DNA of 6,111 bases from a bacterium (lineage in GTDB: Bacteria; Spirochaetota; Spirochaetia; Treponematales; Rectinemataceae): positions 1 to 6,111 of the forward strand of contig JAKALZ010000127.1 of the NCBI GenBank assembly GCA_021813065.1. The letters run 5' to 3'. Position numbers and translations under genes: made by a program. Within the stretch, counting starts at the first letter, position 1. Every line of letters starts with the position of its first letter. The notes beneath the pieces are model-generated. The model was not told where the DNA came from. It saw only the letters and a list, made by a program, of their open reading frames with translations, and did no database searches. Of this stretch, positions 1 to 5,007 are shown one piece after another.

Positions 1-2
1 AG

Positions 3-791
3 TCCGTTCCTATCGCGATCGCCTCGAAATACAGGACCTACGGCGCAGGGATTTGGGGAGGTGTGGTGCTCGCCGATGCCGCGGACCTCATGGCGGGGTA
101 CTCATTCGAAAATGTCCTTACGGGCGACGAGTGGACGAGTCTTGTCGCGCAGAACGCGGGAGCGCTGCGTGCCTCGTTCCGCGTGGACACGAGAGATCGA
201 GGAGCATTTCCGCGCTCAGGGCTGGCCTTTTCAGCGATCGGGCGCTGGTTCAGCCCTCATTTCGGCGGCACATTCTCATTTGCCCAAGTCGAGGCGAATA
301 TCTCTGTGGCCATCCCTTTCGGACGGGCAGACGCGCTCAACCTTAGCATCTTTGGAGGAACGGACTTTACCGGAATCATTGCGGGAGCCCAGCCCGCCAA
401 GGTCTCGTACTATTCGAATCTCGCGCAGCCTGAGATGTTCTACGGCATGGGCTACATCCCCACGAACTGCGAAGGTAATTCGGTGGTGGCCGGCAGCCTC
501 GAGTATCGGCACCGAATCGCGGTCATTAATGAGCTGATGGGCGGAGATGTCTATATTTTCGCAAATGGAAGCGCGGGCGCGGTGGTGCAGTACGATGATC
601 CTACGACCTATTCGATGTGGCCGCTCAAATGGAGCGCCACGCTCGGCGCCAGCGCACGGGTTTCGAAGCACTATGGGATTCTTGCGGGTGTGAGCGCGCT
701 GGGAAATATCGACGACAAGGTCGCGGTCGCCCCCGCCTTTGTGATTCAGCTGGGAACGTTCAGCCACCCCGCGGTGATCGATCGGCGGTAA
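3..791 (+). CDS. Outer-membrane beta-barrel protein, C-terminal part (Omp85/BamA-TamA or patatin-fused barrel type), 5' end outside window
   Basis: The reading frame is open from the left edge to a TAA at 789-791, giving 262 codons, so the true start lies outside the window; the in-frame GTG at 63 is internal. The protein is a run of alternating polar and hydrophobic residues with many glycines and aromatics, typical of outer-membrane beta-strands. Numbering from the GTG at 63, FRVDTRDRGAFPRSG (about 39-53) matches the 'D-x-R-D...P..G' strand turn of Omp85-family barrels. FYGMGYIPTNCEGN (about 126-139), followed by a strand with LEYRHR, resembles the region around the family's RGF/RGY motif. 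FVIQLGTF (226-233) looks like a C-terminal beta-signal ending in Phe. By family knowledge such domains sit in the outer membrane as barrel-assembly factors, or as the barrel of patatin-like (PlpD-type) phospholipase fusions. The missing N-terminus would decide which. Nine residues follow the terminal Phe, which is unusual. Confidence 0.68.
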   Translation, partial: SVPIAIASKYRTYGAGIWGGVVLADAADLMAGYSFENVLTGDEWTSLVAQNAGALRASFRVDTRDRGAFPRSGLAFSAIGRWFSPHFGGTFSFAQVEANISVAIPFGRADALNLSIFGGTDFTGIIAGAQPAKVSYYSNLAQPEMFYGMGYIPTNCEGNSVVAGSLEYRHRIAVINELMGGDVYIFANGSAGAVVQYDDPTTYSMWPLKWSATLGASARVSKHYGILAGVSALGNIDDKVAVAPAFVIQLGTFSHPAVIDRR

Positions 792-844
792 TCGTGCGCG
801 GCACACAATGCGCGGCAATCCATCGACTGTCGCTGATGGGTTGC

Positions 845-873
845 CGCCGATGGGTTGGCGCCGAACATCGGCG
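845..873. repeat. Inverted repeat between convergent genes, possible weak terminator
   Basis: CGCCGATG at 845-852 pairs perfectly with CATCGGCG at 866-873 across a 13-nt loop. A longer alternative stem joins GTCGCTGATG at 829-838 to CATCGGCGAC at 866-875, with one G-T wobble, because GATGGGTTG occurs twice (834-842 and 849-857). The repeat lies in the 97-bp gap between the stop codons of the barrel gene (+) and the DUF401 gene (-), where a bidirectional terminator would be expected. No T run follows on either strand, so a classical intrinsic terminator is not supported. Confidence 0.3.
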
Positions 874-888
874 ACTGCACCGTCCGCG

Positions 889-2187
889 CTACCGCATGAG
901 CGCGATGAGCAGCGCGCCGTACGCGCTCGCGATGATGAGGTAGATCGTGAGGGGTAGCGCGAATTTTCGGATTGTCAGCGGCAGCGACGACTTGAAGTGC
1001 TGCACGGTCACAACCATGCAGACGTGGAGCGGCGAGAACATCATCCCCGCGTACCCGAAGGCGCTCGCGATGATGATGCCCGCCTCAAAGGGCGTACCTG
1101 AAGATGAAATGATGCCCATCACAATAGGTATCGAGAGCCCGACGTATCCGAGCCCGACCCCGGTTACGATGCCGGAGATAAAGGGCAAAAGCGCGATCAC
1201 GATGATCGCTGGAATGCCCGCGCTCGCGAGTTCCGTCGACGCCGCGTGCGCCAAGTCGGCCGCGCTCATCAGGGCCGAAAACACCCGTATGCCGATAATC
1301 ACGCCGATCAGTTCAAGCGTCGAGTGCGTGATGCACTTCTTGAAAATTCCTGGTCCGCCCGCAATTTTGATAAGGTAAAGCGAGCCGATCAGCAACCCAA
1401 GCAGAACCGGCCCATACCGACCTATCAGCGAGCGGCTATCAGGCTTCATTCCGAGCGAAGGCGAAACGAATTCCCACAGCACATCGAGGATGATATAGCT
1501 CAGAAGAACGATTCCAAGCGGCGCGATGCCGCGCGCGACCTTGCTGAAATTCGGCTTCCCTGCGCGATTCTTGGTGGTGGCGGAGAGTTCCTTCGATTTC
1601 GGCAGAATAAAGATCATGCCGAGGAAGTAGACAGTAATCGGCGCGTAGAGGTTGAGTCCAATGAGCGTTGGAACGGGGATCTTCGTGAGCCCCGCGGTCA
1701 AAATGAAGGCCGGAAAAAGCGGCCAAATGAGCTCGAGCACGTGCCTGAACCAGTAGTTCACCGCGGCGAGCGTCTCGGGGCTGCGCGTGTCATCGCCATT
1801 CATCGCGCCCACGAGCGGCGCTGAAATAATCGCTCCGCCTGGCATGGGCAGGGTTCCGATGAGGAGAGGAGCCACCGCCAGCGCGACCCGCCGCGAAGGC
1901 GCCGCTTCCGCGATGGTCGCGGAGAACGTGTCCATGGCGCCGGACTTCTTCATCGCCGAAGAGAACATCATGATTCCCGTCAAGAGCACCACGAGCAGAA
2001 TGAGATCGGGGTTGATCAGCTCCTTGACGGTCGCGACGGCAATGGCGCCAGGGCCTAAACCCTGCCAGAGCGCGATGAGCACGCCGCCTATCGCCGCGGC
2101 CAGCCCGAGATGAACGTGCTTGGCAGTGGCGAGTACCACTAGCGCGAAAATGATCAGGATTTTGATGAGTGCGGGAACGCTGAACAT
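889..2187 (-). CDS. DUF401-family integral membrane protein (putative permease)
   Basis: This 432-residue polytopic membrane protein is built almost entirely of hydrophobic segments. Several stretches are characteristic of the DUF401 family: LPMPGGAIISAPLVGAMN (113-130), NYWFRHVLELIWPLFPAFIL (144-163), and near the C-terminus FSPLHVCMVVTVQHF (384-398). The two halves each carry a Pro/Gly-rich re-entrant-like stretch (113-125 and about 336-360), the kind of internal symmetry seen in ion-transporter-type permeases. The family's substrate is unknown, so only a cytoplasmic-membrane transport role is inferred. The ATG at 2187 is preferred because the protein then begins directly with its first membrane helix, as is usual. 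However, no Shine-Dalgarno sequence precedes it. An in-frame TTG at 2226 has AAAGG five bases upstream and would add 13 residues. The gene is divergent from the Fer4_5 gene and convergent with the barrel gene, so it appears to be transcribed alone. Confidence 0.85.
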   Translation of the reverse strand: MFSVPALIKILIIFALVVLATAKHVHLGLAAAIGGVLIALWQGLGPGAIAVATVKELINPDLILLVVLLTGIMMFSSAMKKSGAMDTFSATIAEAAPSRRVALAVAPLLIGTLPMPGGAIISAPLVGAMNGDDTRSPETLAAVNYWFRHVLELIWPLFPAFILTAGLTKIPVPTLIGLNLYAPITVYFLGMIFILPKSKELSATTKNRAGKPNFSKVARGIAPLGIVLLSYIILDVLWEFVSPSLGMKPDSRSLIGRYGPVLLGLLIGSLYLIKIAGGPGIFKKCITHSTLELIGVIIGIRVFSALMSAADLAHAASTELASAGIPAIIVIALLPFISGIVTGVGLGYVGLSIPIVMGIISSSGTPFEAGIIIASAFGYAGMMFSPLHVCMVVTVQHFKSSLPLTIRKFALPLTIYLIIASAYGALLIALMR

Positions 2188-2279
2188 TGTGGGCTTACAA
2201 TAGCCTGTGGAGGGCAGCGGACGCAAGGCAGCCTTTGGATGATCTAGCTTATATTTATAATTTAATATATATTCTTTTT
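2188..2279. promoter_or_regulatory. Divergent intergenic region with AT-rich promoter island
   Basis: These 92 bp separate the divergent DUF401 and Fer4_5 genes. Bases 2241-2280 hold only about five G/C in 40, against a GC-rich background. On the + strand a perfect -10 hexamer TATAAT lies at 2256-2261, with only weak -35 candidates (TTTGGA at 2234-2239 or TTGGAT at 2235-2240). A second -10-like TATATT at 2268-2273 would put the transcript start at about the ATG at 2280. The 10-bp palindrome AATATATATT (2264-2273) overlaps the predicted start region. On the - strand a TATAAG hexamer (2254-2249) could serve the DUF401 gene. The promoter function is inferred from these matches. Confidence 0.5.
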
Positions 2280-2753
2280 ATGCTACTTAAGTATTCGTTC
2301 TACCATTCAGCGTGGAAGTACATTTCGGTTGCGCTCGTGGTTGGCTTTGCGATAGGAGGCTACTTTGTGCCGGTCGTCGGACTCGGCGTGATTGGCCTTA
2401 TGGCCATCGCCCTTCTGACCAACATCACTGGCACGCGGAGTTTTTGCGCGGGATTCTGCCCCAACGGGCGAACGCTCTCGTTCACCTTCAAGAAGGCTTC
2501 AAGCCAGAAAAGTCTCCCAAAATATTTCGCGACAAAGCAATTCCGCCGCATGCTCTGCGCGCTGACAATGTTCTGTGTAGTCAGCCTGCTCCTTCGTTCC
2601 AATGGAAGCATTGCCGCGATCGGCCGCGTCTTCTGGGCGATCTATGTGGCGTCGATCGGCATTTCCGCGGTGGCGGCGCTCCTGTGGAAGCCGCGCGCGT
2701 GGTGCTCCTTCTGCCCCATGGGCACGCTGCAGGACACGATCAGAGGGAAATAG
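2280..2753 (+). CDS. Small Fer4_5-type (4Fe-4S binding, NapH/NosR-like) membrane protein
   Basis: This 157-residue protein has about four predicted membrane helices (roughly 13-31, 33-48, 91-107, 114-136). Two cysteine motifs follow helices two and four: C56-x3-C60-P-N-G and C142-x2-C145-P-M-G. Such CxxxCP repeats define the Fer4_5 domain of NapH, NosR and CcoG/RdxA-type proteins, where they take part in membrane electron transfer. Unlike those proteins it stops 12 residues after the last cysteine, so it has no C-terminal ferredoxin domain and no N-terminal FMN domain. An electron-transfer or cluster-binding role at the cytoplasmic membrane is inferred; partner and reaction are unknown. The first ATG is at 2280. 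In-frame TTG codons at 2187 and 2235 exist, but the intervening codons read through the promoter-like AT-rich island. No Shine-Dalgarno precedes the ATG, which suggests a leaderless or very short-leader mRNA. The 3' end overlaps the convergent HAD gene by 14 bp. Confidence 0.78.
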   Translation: MLLKYSFYHSAWKYISVALVVGFAIGGYFVPVVGLGVIGLMAIALLTNITGTRSFCAGFCPNGRTLSFTFKKASSQKSLPKYFATKQFRRMLCALTMFCVVSLLLRSNGSIAAIGRVFWAIYVASIGISAVAALLWKPRAWCSFCPMGTLQDTIRGK

Positions 2754-3501
2754 AGAGATCGGGCGGCAGCGGCGCGTGCGCCAGGTCCGGAGCGGTCCAG
2801 GTCGCGCCAGCCTCGCGGAGCCGCGCTTCCGGAAAACTCGACGTGATCCCTAGCACGCGCGCGCCCGCACGTACCCCCGCGATTGTCCCATTTACCGCGT
2901 CTTCGATGACCACGCACTCAGCAGGGTCTATCCCCACGCGCGCCGCGGCCTTGAGGTACATCTCAGGGTCGGGTTTCTTGTGCGTCACGTCTTCGGCGGT
3001 CAGAACCGCGTCGAATTCCCCGGGATCGAGGCCCAGATACTCAAGATTGATGAGCACTTTGACAAGGTCGGCCGCGGACGCGAGAGCGGTTTTGAGCCCG
3101 CGCGCTCGGCAGGCTCGCGCGTAGTCCACGGCACCTGGAATGGCTCGCATGCCGAGCGCGTGGGCTCTGGCGAGCTGGCCGTAGATCTCATAGGTCCATG
3201 CCTTCGCAGGGACGATGTCGATGTGAATGCCATATTTTTCCGCGACTCCGCCGAGGTAGCGGTTTTCGCCCGCGCCGACGAAGGGCACGAAGTCTTCGAG
3301 CTTCACTTCGAAGCCGTAGCGATCCGCGAACATGCGTTTTGCCGCCTCGGCGATGAGACGTTCGGAATCGACGAGCACGCCGTCCATGTCGAAGAGCACG
3401 GCGCGGATCGCTGGCGAGGCCCCGGTGCGCACCGCAGCGCGAGGGCGCAGGTCGCCACCAACACGGGAAGGAGATAGTTCTTGTGTGCTTTTTCCACTCA
3501 T
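2740..3501 (-). CDS. HAD-superfamily hydrolase, beta-phosphoglucomutase-like (subfamily IA)
   Basis: This 253-residue enzyme has all four HAD motifs. Motif I is FDMDGVLVDSE, with nucleophile D38 and acid/base D40. Motif II is the Ser in ALASAA (S142). Motif III is the Lys in HKKPDPEMY (K175/K176). Motif IV is VVIEDAVNG (E200, D201), which binds Mg2+. A helical cap spans about 45-125 and contains FVPFVGAGENRYLGGVAEKYG. That stretch, with ASAADLVKV around motif II, resembles the HAD domain of the plant chloroplast protein SOQ1. By family the reaction is Mg2+-dependent phosphoryl transfer, either phosphatase or phosphomutase on a small, probably sugar, phosphate in the cytoplasm; the substrate cannot be read from sequence. 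The ATG overlaps the cupin stop codon as ATGA, and no good Shine-Dalgarno is visible, so translation by reinitiation is likely. About 30 residues precede the first beta-strand, longer than usual; a GTG at codon 24 is an alternative start without an evident ribosome site. Confidence 0.9.
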   Translation of the reverse strand: MSGKSTQELSPSRVGGDLRPRAAVRTGASPAIRAVLFDMDGVLVDSERLIAEAAKRMFADRYGFEVKLEDFVPFVGAGENRYLGGVAEKYGIHIDIVPAKAWTYEIYGQLARAHALGMRAIPGAVDYARACRARGLKTALASAADLVKVLINLEYLGLDPGEFDAVLTAEDVTHKKPDPEMYLKAAARVGIDPAECVVIEDAVNGTIAGVRAGARVLGITSSFPEARLREAGATWTAPDLAHAPLPPDLSISL

Positions 3502-3848
3502 CGGACGATATCGCTTTCGTTCTTGTATTTGATGTACTCTTCGCGCGTTGGGCTGAAGACTTCAACTACGATCGTGTCTTCGATCACTTCGACCTTGTGG
3601 AGCACATCCATGGGGATGCACCAGCTATCGCCGGGCGCAAGCTCACGCGGCTGGCCCGCCACGAACATCCGCATGCGGCCCGAGACAAGATAGCCGGTCT
3701 GCTCGTAAGGGTGCTTGTGCTCGGGGAGCTTCGCGTTTCTGTCGAGCTTGACTTCGACGAGCAGCGTGCGCTCGCCATACACAAGTGTCTTTATGTGATT
3801 GCCCGGCACCGTATCGTGGTATCCGGCGTCAGAGTGCGTTCCAAACAT
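3498..3848 (-). CDS. Single-domain cupin (Cupin_2) protein
   Basis: This small cytoplasmic beta-barrel protein has 116 residues. Cupin motif 1 is seen as LPEHKHPYEQTGYLVSG (41-57), with probable metal ligands H44, H46 and Q50 (or E49). Motif 2 is PGDSWCIPMDVLHKV (72-86), with ligand H84. The HxHPxEQ form is shared by many one-domain cupins, including KdgF-like proteins that open the ring of unsaturated uronate products, but nothing here proves that activity. Such proteins may also be isomerases, dioxygenases or sensors. The ATG at 3848 is chosen because AGGAGG lies four bases upstream. An ATG at 3893 would add 15 residues but would bypass this strong site. The stop overlaps the start of the HAD gene (ATGA), so the two proteins are probably made together and may act on the same metabolite. 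Cys77 lies in motif 2 and could be functional or incidental. Confidence 0.88.
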   Translation of the reverse strand: MFGTHSDAGYHDTVPGNHIKTLVYGERTLLVEVKLDRNAKLPEHKHPYEQTGYLVSGRMRMFVAGQPRELAPGDSWCIPMDVLHKVEVIEDTIVVEVFSPTREEYIKYKNESDIVR

Positions 3849-3852
3849 AGCT

Positions 3853-3858
3853 CCTCCT
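3853..3858 (-). promoter_or_regulatory. Ribosome binding site of the cupin gene
   Basis: AGGAGG on the minus strand lies four bases before the ATG at 3848. It fixes the cupin start there rather than at the in-frame ATG at 3893. Confidence 0.75.
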
Positions 3859-3879
3859 CTCGAAAGGCGGTATTGGGCT

Positions 3880-3908
3880 ACTGTAGCGCACATCGCGCAG
3901 GCTGAAAA
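3880..3908 (-). promoter_or_regulatory. Candidate sigma70-type promoter of the cupin-HAD pair
   Basis: On the minus strand TTTTCA (3908-3903) and TACAGT (3885-3880) each match four of six consensus bases of the -35 and -10 hexamers, with the ideal 17-bp spacing. A start near 3873 would give a leader of about 25 nt holding the AGGAGG site. The -35 element would share bases with the T run of the upstream terminator candidate. Matches this weak arise by chance, so this is tentative. Confidence 0.3.
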
Positions 3909-3951
3909 GCGGCGCCGCTACCATTGGCTGGTCGGCCATGTCGGCGGCGCC
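3905..3951 (-). terminator. Candidate intrinsic terminator of the permease-CDF unit
   Basis: Read on the minus strand, GGCGCCGC (3951-3944) pairs perfectly with GCGGCGCC (3918-3911). GC and then four T residues (3908-3905) follow. The 25-nt loop contains a further TGGC/GCCA pairing that could compact it. The stem lies just past the CDF stop codon (3964-3966), where a terminator would be expected. The large loop and short T run lower confidence. TTTT also follows on the plus strand (3955-3958), but no gene there needs it. Confidence 0.5.
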
Positions 3952-3963
3952 TCCTTTTCTCGT

Positions 3964-4938
3964 TTATACCTTCACATCGTTGCCGGCGCACTGCCCGCAG
4001 TCGCCGCACTCGAACTGTATCGTAGTGTGGGTGATATTGAAATGCTCTGTCAGCATGTCTTTGATCCGATCCATGACCGCATGGGTGGCGCTCAGAAGTT
4101 GATCGTCGAGCACCACGTGCGCGCTCAGCAGCCTGAATCCAGGGTCGAGCGCCCACACATGCACATCGTGGACGCTTTTTACGCCCTCGAGTTCTGATAT
4201 TTCTTGCGCGACATGCGTGTTCTCGGCATCTTCCGGCGCGCCTTCGTTGAGGATGTGCGTAGCCACTTTGAGCACGCTGAAAGCTCCGCGAAGAATGACG
4301 AGCGCAATGACAATGCCCATCGCCGGATCAAGCCAATACCATTTAGTAAATAAAATCACCACACCCGCCGCGATGACACCGACCGACGATAGCGCGTCTC
4401 CCACCACGTGCAAGAAGGCGGCGCGAGCGTTGAGGTCATCGTGCGAGTGACCTTTCAATACAAACGCGACGAGAAGATTCGCCACAAGTCCGATTGTAGC
4501 CACGATCAGCATGGGTCCAGCGATAATCGATTGCGGATGCGCGAAACGGCCAATCGCTTCCCTAATGATTTCAAAAGAAACAAAGAGTAGCGTCGCGCCA
4601 TTGATAAACGCGGCAAGCACCTTCATTCTATGGAAACCATAGGTGTGAATTCCTGTGGCGGAGCGTTTTGAGAGACGAACCGCGACATAGCCCAGCGCGA
4701 GAGCAAAAATATCCAGGAACACATGCGCCGCGTCGGAGAGCAGCGCGAGACTTCCCGTGAGCAATCCGCCCACAACTTCGGCGACAAGTGTCGCGGTAGT
4801 GATTAGAATGGACGCGAGCAGCTTTCCGCCCGATTCCTGCGCTTCCATGGTTTCGTGGTGGTGATGTTCGTGCGTATGGCCGGCATTTTCATGGCCGCCT
4901 TTCTCATGCTCAGCTTCTTCATGTTCATGCGACGACAT
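3964..4938 (-). CDS. Cation diffusion facilitator (CDF), CzcD/ZitB-like zinc efflux transporter
   Basis: This 324-residue protein has about six membrane helices between residues 40 and 220 and a cytoplasmic C-terminal domain (about 221-310). The helix-2 motif SDAAHVFLD supplies H72 and D76, and the helix-5 motif HVVGD supplies H177 and D181. This His-Asp/His-Asp set is the tetrahedral site typical of Zn2+-transporting CDF proteins, which exchange cytoplasmic metal for protons. The first 30 residues are rich in His and Glu (including HTHEHHHH at 21-28), and a His-containing loop GHSHDD (163-168) lies between helices 4 and 5; both are probable metal-binding regions. The C-terminus carries C311-x2-C314-x2-C317, another likely metal site. 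AAGGAGG, five bases before the ATG, supports the start. The gene follows the permease gene by 69 bp on the same strand. Zn2+ is the most likely substrate, with Cd2+ or Co2+ possible. Confidence 0.93.
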   Translation of the reverse strand: MSSHEHEEAEHEKGGHENAGHTHEHHHHETMEAQESGGKLLASILITTATLVAEVVGGLLTGSLALLSDAAHVFLDIFALALGYVAVRLSKRSATGIHTYGFHRMKVLAAFINGATLLFVSFEIIREAIGRFAHPQSIIAGPMLIVATIGLVANLLVAFVLKGHSHDDLNARAAFLHVVGDALSSVGVIAAGVVILFTKWYWLDPAMGIVIALVILRGAFSVLKVATHILNEGAPEDAENTHVAQEISELEGVKSVHDVHVWALDPGFRLLSAHVVLDDQLLSATHAVMDRIKDMLTEHFNITHTTIQFECGDCGQCAGNDVKV

Positions 4939-4943
4939 AGAAT

Positions 4944-4950
4944 CCTCCTT
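4944..4950 (-). promoter_or_regulatory. Ribosome binding site of the CDF gene
   Basis: AAGGAGG on the minus strand is a near-perfect Shine-Dalgarno sequence, five bases before the ATG at 4938. Confidence 0.8.
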
Positions 4951-4968
4951 GTTGCGTAATTTGAGAGA

Positions 4969-4978
4969 ACATATATGT
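4969..4978. promoter_or_regulatory. Perfect palindrome ACATATATGT upstream of the CDF gene, possible operator
   Basis: The 10-bp sequence ACATATATGT is its own reverse complement and sits in the AT-rich 69-bp gap between the permease and CDF genes, 31-40 bp before the CDF start. AT-rich dyads of this kind are used by ArsR/SmtB-type metal sensors and other dimeric repressors. No regulator gene is in the window and no convincing -35/-10 pair accompanies it, so the role is inferred from position alone. Confidence 0.3.
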
Positions 4979-5007
4979 AAAATCTCGATTTCTCTTCGTA
5001 TGTTGGC

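Noticed and set aside
63..65. GTG as start of the barrel gene
   Set aside because: The frame continues open to the window edge with barrel-like residues, and the remaining domain is plainly a C-terminal portion.
276..818. Long open frame on the minus strand opposite the barrel gene
   Set aside because: It lies antisense to a frame with clear beta-barrel character; its product is Arg/His-rich low-quality sequence with no recognisable domain, as expected from GC-rich antisense frames.
829..875. GATGGGTTG direct repeat as a CRISPR or mobile-element trace
   Set aside because: Only two short copies 15 bp apart exist; there is no array, transposase or target-site duplication, and the repeat is better seen as part of a hairpin.
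1246..1824. Plus-strand open frame opposite the DUF401 gene
   Set aside because: The product is strongly charged with no domain, and the opposite strand encodes a well-conserved membrane protein over the same bases.
2187..2280. TTG at 2187 or 2235 as start of the Fer4_5 gene
   Set aside because: The extra codons would read through the AT-rich promoter-like island, and the residues they add do not resemble the family; the first ATG at 2280 leads directly into the first membrane helix.
2312..3124. Plus-strand open frame running through the Fer4_5 gene and the HAD gene
   Set aside because: It is a frame-shifted shadow of the Fer4_5 gene followed by antisense HAD sequence, with no recognisable motif of its own.
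3849..3893. ATG at 3893 as start of the cupin gene
   Set aside because: The strong AGGAGG site lies downstream of it and is correctly spaced only for the ATG at 3848.
3483..3905. Plus-strand open frame opposite the cupin gene
   Set aside because: The cupin on the minus strand has both family motifs and a strong ribosome site; the antisense frame has neither.
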